Origin: UBA668 sp043740085
GTDB lineage: Bacteria; Actinomycetota; Acidimicrobiia; Acidimicrobiales; Ilumatobacteraceae
Direction of reading: 5' to 3'
Length of the DNA: 16,315 nucleotides
Assembly: GCA_043740085.1 (NCBI GenBank)
Contig: JAYUCY010000122.1
Span: 1-16,315 of the forward strand
Below, in pieces: positions 1 to 4,615 of this stretch. The notes below the pieces were generated by a model that saw only the letters and a program-made list of their open reading frames with translations, did no database searches and was not told the origin of the DNA. How positions within the stretch are numbered: the stretch's first letter is position 1; each line of letters begins with the position of its first letter. The translations under genes were made by a program, and so were the position numbers.

Positions 1-146
1 AACTCGGCCAGTGCGGCGTTCGCATAGCGACGCGAACCTCGCACCGTCTTGGTTGCCCAGCGTTGACGACCACTGTCGGCGTCGACACCGAGATAGACAT
101 GGAGCTCCCAAGCCCTAGGACTGCGTTGACGTAATGATCCACTCAT
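1..146 (-). CDS. Tyrosine recombinase (phage-type integrase), N-terminal fragment, runs off left edge
   Basis: The first 48 codons of an integrase are visible and the rest lies outside the window. From the ATG at 146 the protein begins MSGSLRQRSP, followed by WELHVYLGVD (residues 13-22), then a GRQRW turn and TKTVRGSRRYA. This matches the AP2-like arm-type DNA-binding domain at the N-terminus of many actinobacterial tyrosine recombinases (pattern: a strand with W.L.VY.G, a D..tG.r turn, then kTvrG.rr.A). The family performs site-specific integration and excision with a C-terminal R..H-R-H-Y catalytic domain, which cannot be seen here. The gene reads away from tRNA-Gly (338-410), as expected for an element inserted at the tRNA 3' end. 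No clear Shine-Dalgarno precedes the ATG. Recognition is by motif only; the catalytic half has to be confirmed in the flanking sequence. Confidence 0.8.
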   Translation of the reverse strand, partial: MSGSLRQRSPRAWELHVYLGVDADSGRQRWATKTVRGSRRYANAALAE

Positions 147-203
147 ACCCCAACGGTACGACCCGGTGTTGAGCGCCTTGTTGGTTGGGGACGCGCGCTG
201 GTT

Positions 204-274
204 CATGGGCAATGTCAAGCATGAACCGAAACTGCACACGGGTCATGGGCAACGCATGGGCAAACCATGGGCAA
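204..274. repeat. Four direct CATGGGCAA repeats between int and tRNA-Gly (candidate integrase arm sites)
   Basis: The exact 9-mer CATGGGCAA occurs at 204-212, 244-252, 255-263 and 266-274. The last three start exactly 11 bp apart, about one DNA turn, so a bound protein would sit on one face of the helix. A 7-bp inverted repeat (GTTCATG at 201-207, CATGAAC at 220-226) flanks the first copy. The repeats lie between the integrase start and the tRNA 3' end, where arm-type sites of tyrosine recombinases or excisionase sites usually lie. The binding role is inferred from position and from the arm-binding domain of the neighbouring integrase. Confidence 0.65.
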
Positions 275-304
275 CACCCGACCAAGGCCAACAGCCGAAA
301 CCGC

Positions 305-333
305 AGGAAACCCTGCCAACGGCAGGGTTTCCT
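305..333 (-). terminator. 13-bp perfect hairpin downstream of tRNA-Gly
   Basis: The arms 305-317 and 321-333 are perfectly complementary (AGGAAACCCTGCC and its complement) around a 3-nt loop. The hairpin begins 5 nt past the tRNA 3' end in the direction of transcription, so it probably ends the tRNA transcript. There is no long U tract after it, so it is not a textbook intrinsic terminator, but such hairpins are common after actinobacterial tRNA genes. A role in the attachment site is also possible. Confidence 0.55.
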
Positions 334-337
334 CTCG

Positions 338-410
338 AGCGGATGACGAGATTCGAACTCGCGACCCTCACCTTGGCAAGGTGATGCTCTACCAGCTGAG
401 CCACATCCGC
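338..410 (-). tRNA. tRNA-Gly (anticodon GCC)
   Basis: A complete cloverleaf of 73 nt is visible. The acceptor stem GCGGATG (410-404) pairs with CATCCGC (345-339). The D stem is GCTC/GAGC. The anticodon stem TCACC/GGTGA encloses loop TTGCCAA (379-373), giving anticodon GCC at 377-375. The T arm is GCGAG-TTCGAAT-CTCGT. CCA is not encoded. It lies immediately upstream of the integrase gene, and its 3' half is the likely attachment site of the integrative element. Confidence 0.97.
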
Positions 411-424
411 GTTGTGCGGGTTGC

Positions 425-454
425 AATCTAGCGAGCCGACACCGCGGCTGACAA
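425..454 (-). promoter_or_regulatory. Promoter of tRNA-Gly
   Basis: On the minus strand TTGTCA (454-449, 5 of 6 to TTGACA) is followed by an 18-nt spacer and TAGATT (430-425, 4 of 6 to TATAAT). Transcription would start roughly 7 nt further on, leaving a short 5' leader before the tRNA at 410. This is a housekeeping-sigma-type promoter in the expected place. Confidence 0.6.
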
Positions 455-487
455 CGCGATGGTCAGCGTTTAGCGGTCAGGTGCAGG

Positions 488-718
488 TCAGCCGCGCTGA
501 TCGGCAGGACGCAGGTCGACGCGCAGCACGAGAAAACCATCCTCCAGCGTGCCCACGGCGTCGCCAATGATCGCGTAATCCTGGAAGTCGACCTTGGAGT
601 TTTCGATGAACCGGGCACGCTCTTCGCCGGCGACCGGCGGCAGCGGGCGGCGTTTCACCGAGGCTGCGCGATCGCGGAAACGGGAGAGCATCGCATCGAT
701 ATCAAGACCTTGTGCCAT
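488..718 (-). CDS. Conserved-looking hypothetical protein, 76 aa
   Basis: This is a small soluble acidic/basic protein (MAQGLDIDAMLSRFRDRA...). It has an amphipathic N-terminal helix with many Arg/Lys, a central PLPPV motif followed by R-ARFIE, then VDFQDYAIIGDA and a C-terminal strand pair ending LRVDLRP. The pattern of alternating hydrophobics and the DYA-IGDA/LRVDLRP motifs resemble small uncharacterised actinobacterial proteins I have met, but I cannot name a family or function. The ATG at 718 is preceded by TACCGT 7 nt upstream and has no Shine-Dalgarno, so it may be translated from a leaderless transcript. It is separated by 36 nt from the next minus-strand gene (ends at 755) and could form a unit with it. 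Confidence 0.7.
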   Translation of the reverse strand: MAQGLDIDAMLSRFRDRAASVKRRPLPPVAGEERARFIENSKVDFQDYAIIGDAVGTLEDGFLVLRVDLRPADQRG

Positions 719-725
719 GCGCCCA

Positions 726-731
726 ACGGTA
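726..731 (-). promoter_or_regulatory. Candidate -10 element (TACCGT) of the 76 aa gene
   Basis: The minus-strand hexamer TACCGT ends 7 nt before the ATG at 718. This spacing would place the transcription start at or next to the first base of the ATG, a leaderless arrangement. No convincing -35 is visible. Confidence 0.35.
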
Positions 732-754
732 CTGCCAGGCCGGCCGGACCCGCA

Positions 755-1372
755 CTATTCGTCGTGCTGCAGGCGCAACAGCGGATCGATGGGGCGCGGC
801 ACGTCGGCAGCTGACGAGTCATCGTGCGAGTCGCCGTGCTGATCGCCGTTCAGATTGTCGTGCTGATCGCCGTTGAGATCGCCGTGCTGATCGCCGTTCG
901 GATCGCCGTGTTCTTCGTCATGATCTGCGACTGGATGAGCTTCTGCGGCCGAGGACGCAGGGCTGGGCGGTACTACCGCTTCGGCCTCTGGCTCGACGGC
1001 GCCCCCCGGTGGGAACTCCAACAGATCATCGAACTCTCGCAACGAGGCCAGCGCGGCAGCTTTCAAGTCCACCGGCTCCAAGGTTGAGGTCGCCGGCGGG
1101 TCGACCGGCTCAGCGCCCTCGGGCCGGGCTGCCTCGAGGCGGCGACGGCGCGAGGTGTAATCGCCCTTCCACCACGAGCGACTGCCCATCACTTCCAGCG
1201 GGCCAAGCGCCGGGTGCTCGACCTCGCTACTGCGCCACCACCACACGGTTCCAGCGGCAATCAGCAGCCCGAGCACCACCAGGCCAGCGGCCGACAGAAG
1301 AATGATGCGGGCGTTCTCTGGGTCGTCAAACGTGTCGGCCAACAGCACGAAACCAACCGTTGCCCCGTTCAC
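755..1372 (-). CDS. Single-pass membrane protein with Asp/His/Asn-rich repeat tail
   Basis: This is a protein of unknown function, 205 aa from the chosen GTG at 1372. The GTG has GGGGG (1376-1380) just upstream; GTG at 1351 is an alternative. It has a short N-terminus (LLADTFDDPEN), one strong transmembrane helix at about residues 22-45 (ILLSAAGLVVLGLLIAAGTVWW), then RSSEVEHPALGPLEVMGSR and a very basic stretch SRRRRLE. By the positive-inside rule the C-terminal part is probably cytoplasmic. The remainder is Pro/Ala/Glu-rich and low in complexity, followed near the end by repeats built on NGDQHGDL. The segment VEHPALGPLEVMGSR looks like a conserved core; the tail looks lineage-specific. It is divergent from the membrane-protein gene at 1438, sharing a 65-nt intergenic region. 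I do not recognise a named family. Confidence 0.65.
   Translation of the reverse strand: MNGATVGFVLLADTFDDPENARIILLSAAGLVVLGLLIAAGTVWWWRSSEVEHPALGPLEVMGSRSWWKGDYTSRRRRLEAARPEGAEPVDPPATSTLEPVDLKAAALASLREFDDLLEFPPGGAVEPEAEAVVPPSPASSAAEAHPVADHDEEHGDPNGDQHGDLNGDQHDNLNGDQHGDSHDDSSAADVPRPIDPLLRLQHDE
836..907 (-). repeat. Three tandem 24-bp repeats encoding an octapeptide repeat
   Basis: Units at 836-859, 860-883 and 884-907 share GTGCTGATCGCCGTT (plus-strand reading) followed by 9 variable bases. In the minus-strand gene each unit encodes a variant of NGDQHGDL, and degenerate flanking units extend the tract on both sides. It lies inside the coding sequence, and the period is a multiple of three, so copy number can change without frameshift. 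Confidence 0.8.
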
Positions 1373-1437
1373 AAATCCCCCGCTACATCCACGATCACGG
1401 CGCACAGTGTCGCACGCGATCGCCACATTCCCCGCGC

Positions 1438-1914
1438 ATGAGCCATGCTGTCCCTGTGGACTACGTATGGATCGCTCTCATCATCGTTGTCATGAGCGGA
1501 ATGTGGTGGGTGGCGTACCGCATGGAGCCGCACTGGGTGTCACGCGACGGCACTCGGTTCCTTTGCACGGCACAGGAACTGGACGGCGTCAATGCGGTTG
1601 GCCATCCGCGCGAAACGCGAGTGTTGATTACCGCAGACGGCGCCCTGTACGCCACGCAAAAGCGCATGATGCGGCGTCACACAACGATGTGGACGTTGGT
1701 GGCGAAGGCGCCCGAGGCACCACGCAAGATCCAGGTGTACGTGGCGAAACACCGCGACTCCGGCAGCGCCATCGAGTCGCACCTGGCGATTCGGATTCCC
1801 ACCAAGAGTCGCTGCAATGCGATCCTCGACGACCTATTGGCGAAAACCGACGTCACGGCTTCGCGACACTCTCCAGGAAGCGCTGCAACGGCGGACCGAC
1901 CTGAGCAAGGTTGA
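1438..1914 (+). CDS. Small membrane-anchored hypothetical protein
   Basis: This protein is 158 aa from the ATG at 1438 (MSHAVPVDYVW). An upstream in-frame ATG at 1360 would add a non-hydrophobic Arg-rich segment and overlap the divergent gene, so it was not chosen. Residues about 9-26 form a transmembrane helix (WIALIIVVMSGMWWVAYRM), followed by MEPHWVSRDG and a soluble region of predicted beta strands (TRFLCTAQEL, ETRVLITADGALYA, IQVYVAKH, HLAIRIP) ending in an amphipathic helix (CNAILDDLLAK). It resembles uncharacterised actinobacterial proteins with an N-terminal anchor and one small beta-rich domain. Function is unknown. The last 20 codons run into the 3' end of metX on the other strand (62-bp convergent overlap) and may be a read-on extension after loss of an earlier stop. 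Confidence 0.6.
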   Translation: MSHAVPVDYVWIALIIVVMSGMWWVAYRMEPHWVSRDGTRFLCTAQELDGVNAVGHPRETRVLITADGALYATQKRMMRRHTTMWTLVAKAPEAPRKIQVYVAKHRDSGSAIESHLAIRIPTKSRCNAILDDLLAKTDVTASRHSPGSAATADRPEQG

Positions 1915-3043
1915 TCAGGAACGCATCGTGGCCGTGCGGTGAATCGATCTCCAGGTATTCGGCATCCGTGCCGCCGGCAACCAGCAGGGCGTGAATCTGT
2001 TGCTGCTGATACGCGGGATAGAGGATGTCGCTGGAGATACCCAACACCAGTGCCTGCGCCTTGATGCGCGTCATCGCAGCGTTCAGGCCCGATCGGCCGC
2101 GGGCCACGTCGTGGAGGTCCATTGCCTTGCCGATGATCAGGTAGCTGTTGGTGTCAAAGCGGTCGACCAGCTTGCCGCCGTGGTACTCCAGGTAACGCTC
2201 GACTTCGAACCGCTGCCACAGGTCGATGCCCTCGCTCAGCGTTGCGTTGTCGGCCAACTCGCGGCCGAACCGGTCGGTGAACACGTTGTCGCTACGAAAC
2301 GTGACCTGCGCGACCATGCGAGCAATCGCCAGGCCCTCCGAGGGGCCGTCGCCGTCGAGCGCGTCGTAGTAATCGCCACCGCGCCACTTCGGGTCGAGGC
2401 GAATGGCCCGACGTCCAATCGCACCCCAGGCAATTTGCTGAGCGGTGGCCTGCGCGCAGGTGGCCATCGGCACGATCGAATCAACCCGGTGCGGGAAGGT
2501 GATTGCCCACTCCAACGCCTGCATGCCACCCATCGATCCGCCGATCACCGAATGCCAGCGGGCCACGCCGAGATGGTCGGCAAGGCGCGCCTGCGCGCGG
2601 ACCATGTCGCGAATGGTGATCACCGGAAACCGGCTGCCATACGGCAAGCCGTCCACAGGGTGCGGCGAGGCCGGCCCCGTTGAGCCCTGGCAACCGCCCA
2701 ACACGTTGCTACACACCACATACCATCGTTCGGTGTCGATGGCGAGGCCAGGGCCGATCAGCCCTTCCCACCATCCCGATGCCGGGTGGCCAGCGTCGGC
2801 CGTCCCGGTGGCATGACTGTCGCCCGTCCATGCATGGCAGAGCAGGATTGCGTTGCCGCCATCAGCATCAAGGTGCCCCCACGACTCGTACGCCAACTGC
2901 ACGCCGTGCAGCGTGGTGCCGCCGTCGAGCGCGAACGGGCGGTCCAGTGCGAACGAGAAGAGCTTGCGCGTGCCGAAGGGCTGGCCCGGCATCCACGCGC
3001 CCGTCGCAGGGTGTAGGCGTGATGGGTGCGGCCGTGAAGCCAT
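1853..3043 (-). CDS. metX: Homoserine O-acetyltransferase (MetX)
   Basis: This alpha/beta-hydrolase-fold enzyme of methionine synthesis, 396 aa, transfers an acetyl group from acetyl-CoA to L-homoserine in the cytoplasm. Some MetX-type enzymes use succinyl-CoA, and I cannot settle specificity from sequence alone. The nucleophile elbow is GGSMGG with Ser170; Asp339 (GISSDILYP) and His372 (GHDAFL) complete the catalytic triad. Other family signatures are LAYESWG, LCHAWTGDSHA, VVCSNVLGGCQGSTGP, RDMVRAQ and LGVARWHSVIGG. Length is normal. The ATG at 3043 is chosen because GAGGAGGGAG (3050-3059) sits 6 nt upstream and the family N-terminus begins here. An open frame continues upstream to a GTG at 3220, but that part overlaps the probable riboswitch. 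No metY lies next to it, which is less usual for actinobacteria. The 3' end overlaps the convergent gene by 62 bp. Confidence 0.95.
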   Translation of the reverse strand: MASRPHPSRLHPATGAWMPGQPFGTRKLFSFALDRPFALDGGTTLHGVQLAYESWGHLDADGGNAILLCHAWTGDSHATGTADAGHPASGWWEGLIGPGLAIDTERWYVVCSNVLGGCQGSTGPASPHPVDGLPYGSRFPVITIRDMVRAQARLADHLGVARWHSVIGGSMGGMQALEWAITFPHRVDSIVPMATCAQATAQQIAWGAIGRRAIRLDPKWRGGDYYDALDGDGPSEGLAIARMVAQVTFRSDNVFTDRFGRELADNATLSEGIDLWQRFEVERYLEYHGGKLVDRFDTNSYLIIGKAMDLHDVARGRSGLNAAMTRIKAQALVLGISSDILYPAYQQQQIHALLVAGGTDAEYLEIDSPHGHDAFLINLAQVGPPLQRFLESVAKP

Positions 3044-3049
3044 CAGGTT

Positions 3050-3060
3050 CTCCCTCCTCG
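3050..3060 (-). promoter_or_regulatory. Strong ribosome-binding site of metX, potentially sequestered
   Basis: The minus-strand segment CGAGGAGGGAG is a near-perfect Shine-Dalgarno 6 nt before the ATG at 3043, and it fixes the metX start. It can pair with leader bases just past the putative riboswitch: UUCCC (3116-3112) with GGGAG (3054-3050), and CUCG (3110-3107) with CGAG (3060-3057). A competing helix, GUCGCA (3098-3093) with UGCGAC (3065-3060), is also possible. Such pairing would suit translational control, but this is inference without folding energies. Confidence 0.5.
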
Positions 3061-3118
3061 TCGCAGGTGCGCCAGAGCGCAGTTCGGTCAGTTGCGACAC
3101 GAGCCACGAGCGGGAAGC

Positions 3119-3230
3119 TTCGTTGCCCGGTGGATACCGGACCACATCCCCGCCGAGGCGAGAAGGCACCGTGGGGCTTCCTCCCCGGTTGCCGGACCCA
3201 GCCGCGAACGGCAAGGTCACTCGTGATGCA
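3119..3230 (-). promoter_or_regulatory. Candidate SAM riboswitch (SAM-I/SAM-IV superfamily) in the metX leader
   Basis: The minus-strand leader contains the S-box-type core GGCAACC (3193-3187) ... GGUGCC (3170-3165), with ACGAGUGACC preceding it. Helices seen by eye are as follows. P1 is UGCAUC (3230-3225) with GAUGUG (3148-3143). P2 is GACC (3218-3215) with GGUC (3198-3195), plus GCCG/CGGC closed by loop UUCG (3208-3205). P3 is GGC-A-ACC-GGGG with CCCC-AC-GGU-GCC (3193-3165). A small hairpin lies at about 3163-3150. Downstream, CCGGU (3140-3136) pairs with ACCGG (3131-3127), and CGAA (3122-3119) can pair with the UUCG loop, a layout like the extra hairpin and pseudoknot of SAM-IV-type RNAs. 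The neighbour metX is a standard target. In this family SAM binding lowers expression of methionine genes. The exact Rfam class is uncertain. Confidence 0.6.
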
Positions 3231-3289
3231 TGTCGACCAGCACGCTAGCAACGAACACGCCGCCCACCACGGCAATTGCGCGCACGGGT

Positions 3290-3349
3290 TTCAGTCGCAT
3301 CCGCCCTTCAGTCGCATCTGCCGTTCAGTCGCATCTGCCGTTCAGTCGC
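3290..3349. repeat. 17-bp tandem repeat, about 3.5 copies
   Basis: TTCAGTCGCAT recurs at 3290, 3307 and 3324, with a shortened TTCAGTCGC at 3341, exactly 17 bp apart. It is separated by CCGCCC or CTGCCG. The right end overlaps the stop codon of the deleted PEP mutase-family gene (3342), and the left end is about 60 bp upstream of the metX leader. The repeat may be a slippage duplication of the gene end or a cluster of regulator sites; nothing here decides which. Confidence 0.8.
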
Positions 3350-3629
3350 GATAGTGCGCTTCGGTTGCGAAGTGACCATCGAGATCAACCAGCGACGGGA
3401 ACTGGTCGAATGCGACCAGCCGGCCGAGGTGGGCGCGTAGCGACCCCTCCGAGCGCAGCAGCGCCAATGAGTCCTTCACGGCCTTGACCATGGAGAACAG
3501 TGCCGACAACGGCGACACGATGAGCGTGAAGCCCAACTCTGCCAACTCGCCTGGCACCAGCACGGCACCTTCCCCGGAGGTCGTGAGTCGTTCACGATCG
3601 AGCCGTTTTCGAAGGGTTGCGCCGCTCAT
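3342..3629 (-). pseudogene. Internally deleted PEP mutase/isocitrate lyase-family gene remnant
   Basis: These 95 codons begin MSGATLRKRLDRERL, which resembles the N-terminus of isocitrate lyase/PEP phosphonomutase-family proteins (usually about 270-300 aa). They switch directly to a typical C-terminus: GELAELGFTLIVSPLSALFSMVKAVKDSLALLRSEGS followed by FDQFPSLVDLDGHFATEARYRD-like residues. The TIM-barrel core with the metal-binding and catalytic residues is absent, and I found none of it in other frames nearby. The simplest reading is an in-frame deletion of roughly 190 codons. The ATG at 3629 still has TACGGT 6 nt upstream, so the short product might be made, but it cannot have the family's lyase or mutase activity. 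An open frame extends upstream to 3770 without family similarity. The 231 nt from 3630 to 3860 hold no recognisable gene. Confidence 0.6.
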
Positions 3630-3635
3630 CGCCAC

Positions 3636-3641
3636 ACCGTA
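3636..3641 (-). promoter_or_regulatory. Candidate -10 element (TACGGT) of the deleted gene
   Basis: The hexamer TACGGT ends 6 nt before the ATG at 3629, the same leaderless spacing seen at several intact genes here. It suggests that the start region of the original gene was preserved. No -35 was identified. Confidence 0.3.
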
Positions 3642-3860
3642 CCGGTCGGTCCAGCCAGCGGCCGAGCCACCTGCTGACTGGTCCGACAGCCTGACTGATC
3701 TCCTGGCCAGCCCACCTGATTGATCAGCGAGTAGACGAACCGCGCCCGTCACGACAGGCTGTTGCACCATGAGCGTGAGTTACCTGACCCCACAGGCGCG
3801 TCCCGTCGCAGGCGGAGCGGCCGGACACGGCGCGCCGTGGGCGATGCAGGAACTGCCGGC

Positions 3861-4109
3861 GTGACACAACTGGGCAAGGCGCATGTGGAAGCGCTACTGG
3901 CGACCTACGACGCCGAGCCCGTAGCGGCCCTCACCGTAGCGCTGCGAATTGCACTCGACGCGCCGACACTCGAATGGGCGGAACTGCTGCACCTCGCTGA
4001 CCTTTCCTCTCATCGTCGGGGTCAGTTGCTCGACGGCGAACCAGCTGCTCTCGACCAACTCGCAGCGGAGCTCAATGAGTTCCGCAACGTGGCACGGCTC
4101 ACGCCGTAG
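3861..4109 (+). CDS. Small helical hypothetical protein, 82 aa
   Basis: GTG at 3861 begins VTQLGKAHVEALLATYDAEPVAALTVALRIALDAP, continuing TLEWAELLHLADLS, then RRGQLLDGEPAALDQLAAELNEFRNV. It is predicted to be all-helical, acidic and soluble, with no membrane segment. The frame stays open upstream to 3762, but that part is Arg-rich and unlike a protein. AGGA at 3847-3850 is a weak, rather distant ribosome-binding site for the GTG. It reads convergently into the DUF4262 gene with an 11-bp overlap. I recall similar small actinobacterial proteins but know no function or named family. Confidence 0.6.
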   Translation: MTQLGKAHVEALLATYDAEPVAALTVALRIALDAPTLEWAELLHLADLSSHRRGQLLDGEPAALDQLAAELNEFRNVARLTP

Positions 4110-4578
4110 CGACGACCGGTTGTGCAAGTACCACTCGCTGATCGAACCCGATCTCTGTGGGAAGGAACCCGTTGCGATCCGGCCAGAGCAACTGCACCGC
4201 CGCAAAGGGCGCACCACGCCGCCAGGCCACCGCCGTACCCAGCAGCTCTCGAACCACGTCGTAGGCGATTGGCGCAAACACGCAACGCAGCTCACCGTCG
4301 AAGAACCCGAGCAGCTCCACGCCCAATGGAATCTCGGTGCCACCACGCAGCATGTCGGCAATCATGTCGAACAACCCCCGAGCGGTCGCCGGCGTGAGCC
4401 CGAACACCACCACCTCCGGGAAGCCGAAGGCCTCTGGGTAGCCGATCGTGTACACGTACCCTGCCAGCGGAGGAACGGTGTCGGTTCGCGCTGCCACCGG
4501 CTCCATTGCCCAGCCGTGCGTCTCGACCATCCACTCGATCTTCTCCGCGTGCGGAATGTGAAAGTCGGGCAGCTCCAT
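4099..4578 (-). CDS. DUF4262 domain-containing protein
   Basis: This protein is 159 aa and its function is not known. The DUF4262 pattern is visible: an N-terminal helix (EKIEWMVETHGWAMEPV), a strand and turn with YVYTIGYPEAFGFPEVVVFGL (residues 41-61), a helix (ARGLFDMIADMLRGG), a strand with VELLGFFDGELRCVFAPI and a C-terminal region with AAVQLLWPDRNGFLP. Family members often occur alone or in accessory regions, and the fold has no accepted enzymatic role. The ATG at 4578 is chosen because the domain begins there; the open frame further upstream overlaps the kinase gene and is not protein-like. TAGCCT lies 7 nt before the ATG, again suggesting a leaderless start. It lies 37 nt downstream of the kinase gene on the same strand. 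Confidence 0.85.
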   Translation of the reverse strand: MELPDFHIPHAEKIEWMVETHGWAMEPVAARTDTVPPLAGYVYTIGYPEAFGFPEVVVFGLTPATARGLFDMIADMLRGGTEIPLGVELLGFFDGELRCVFAPIAYDVVRELLGTAVAWRRGAPFAAVQLLWPDRNGFLPTEIGFDQRVVLAQPVVATA

Positions 4579-4585
4579 AGCGACG

Positions 4586-4591
4586 AGGCTA
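4586..4591 (-). promoter_or_regulatory. Candidate -10 element (TAGCCT) of the DUF4262 gene
   Basis: The minus-strand hexamer TAGCCT ends 7 nt before the ATG at 4578, in the short gap after the kinase stop codon. It would give the DUF4262 gene its own leaderless transcript. No -35 element is recognisable. Confidence 0.35.
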
Positions 4592-4615
4592 CTTGCGCAC
4601 GTGTGCTCAGGCCGC

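Noticed and set aside
836..907. CRISPR-like array
   Set aside because: The 24-bp units are contiguous without spacers and in frame with a protein-coding gene, so this is a coding tandem repeat.
1360..1437. Upstream ATG for the membrane protein at 1438
   Set aside because: It would add an Arg/His-rich non-hydrophobic stretch before the membrane anchor and overlap the start of the divergent gene.
3044..3220. N-terminal extension of MetX to a GTG at 3220 (455 aa)
   Set aside because: The extra 59 residues have no family counterpart, overlap the probable riboswitch, and a strong Shine-Dalgarno sits directly before the ATG at 3043.
3290..3349. Short CRISPR or iteron array
   Set aside because: The 17-bp units have only 6-bp, nearly identical separators; there are no cas or rep genes nearby.
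3630..3860. Coding extension or hidden catalytic part of the deleted PEP mutase-family gene
   Set aside because: I looked in all frames for barrel motifs of the family and saw none; the open frame up to 3770 is Ser/Gly/Arg-rich and unlike the family.
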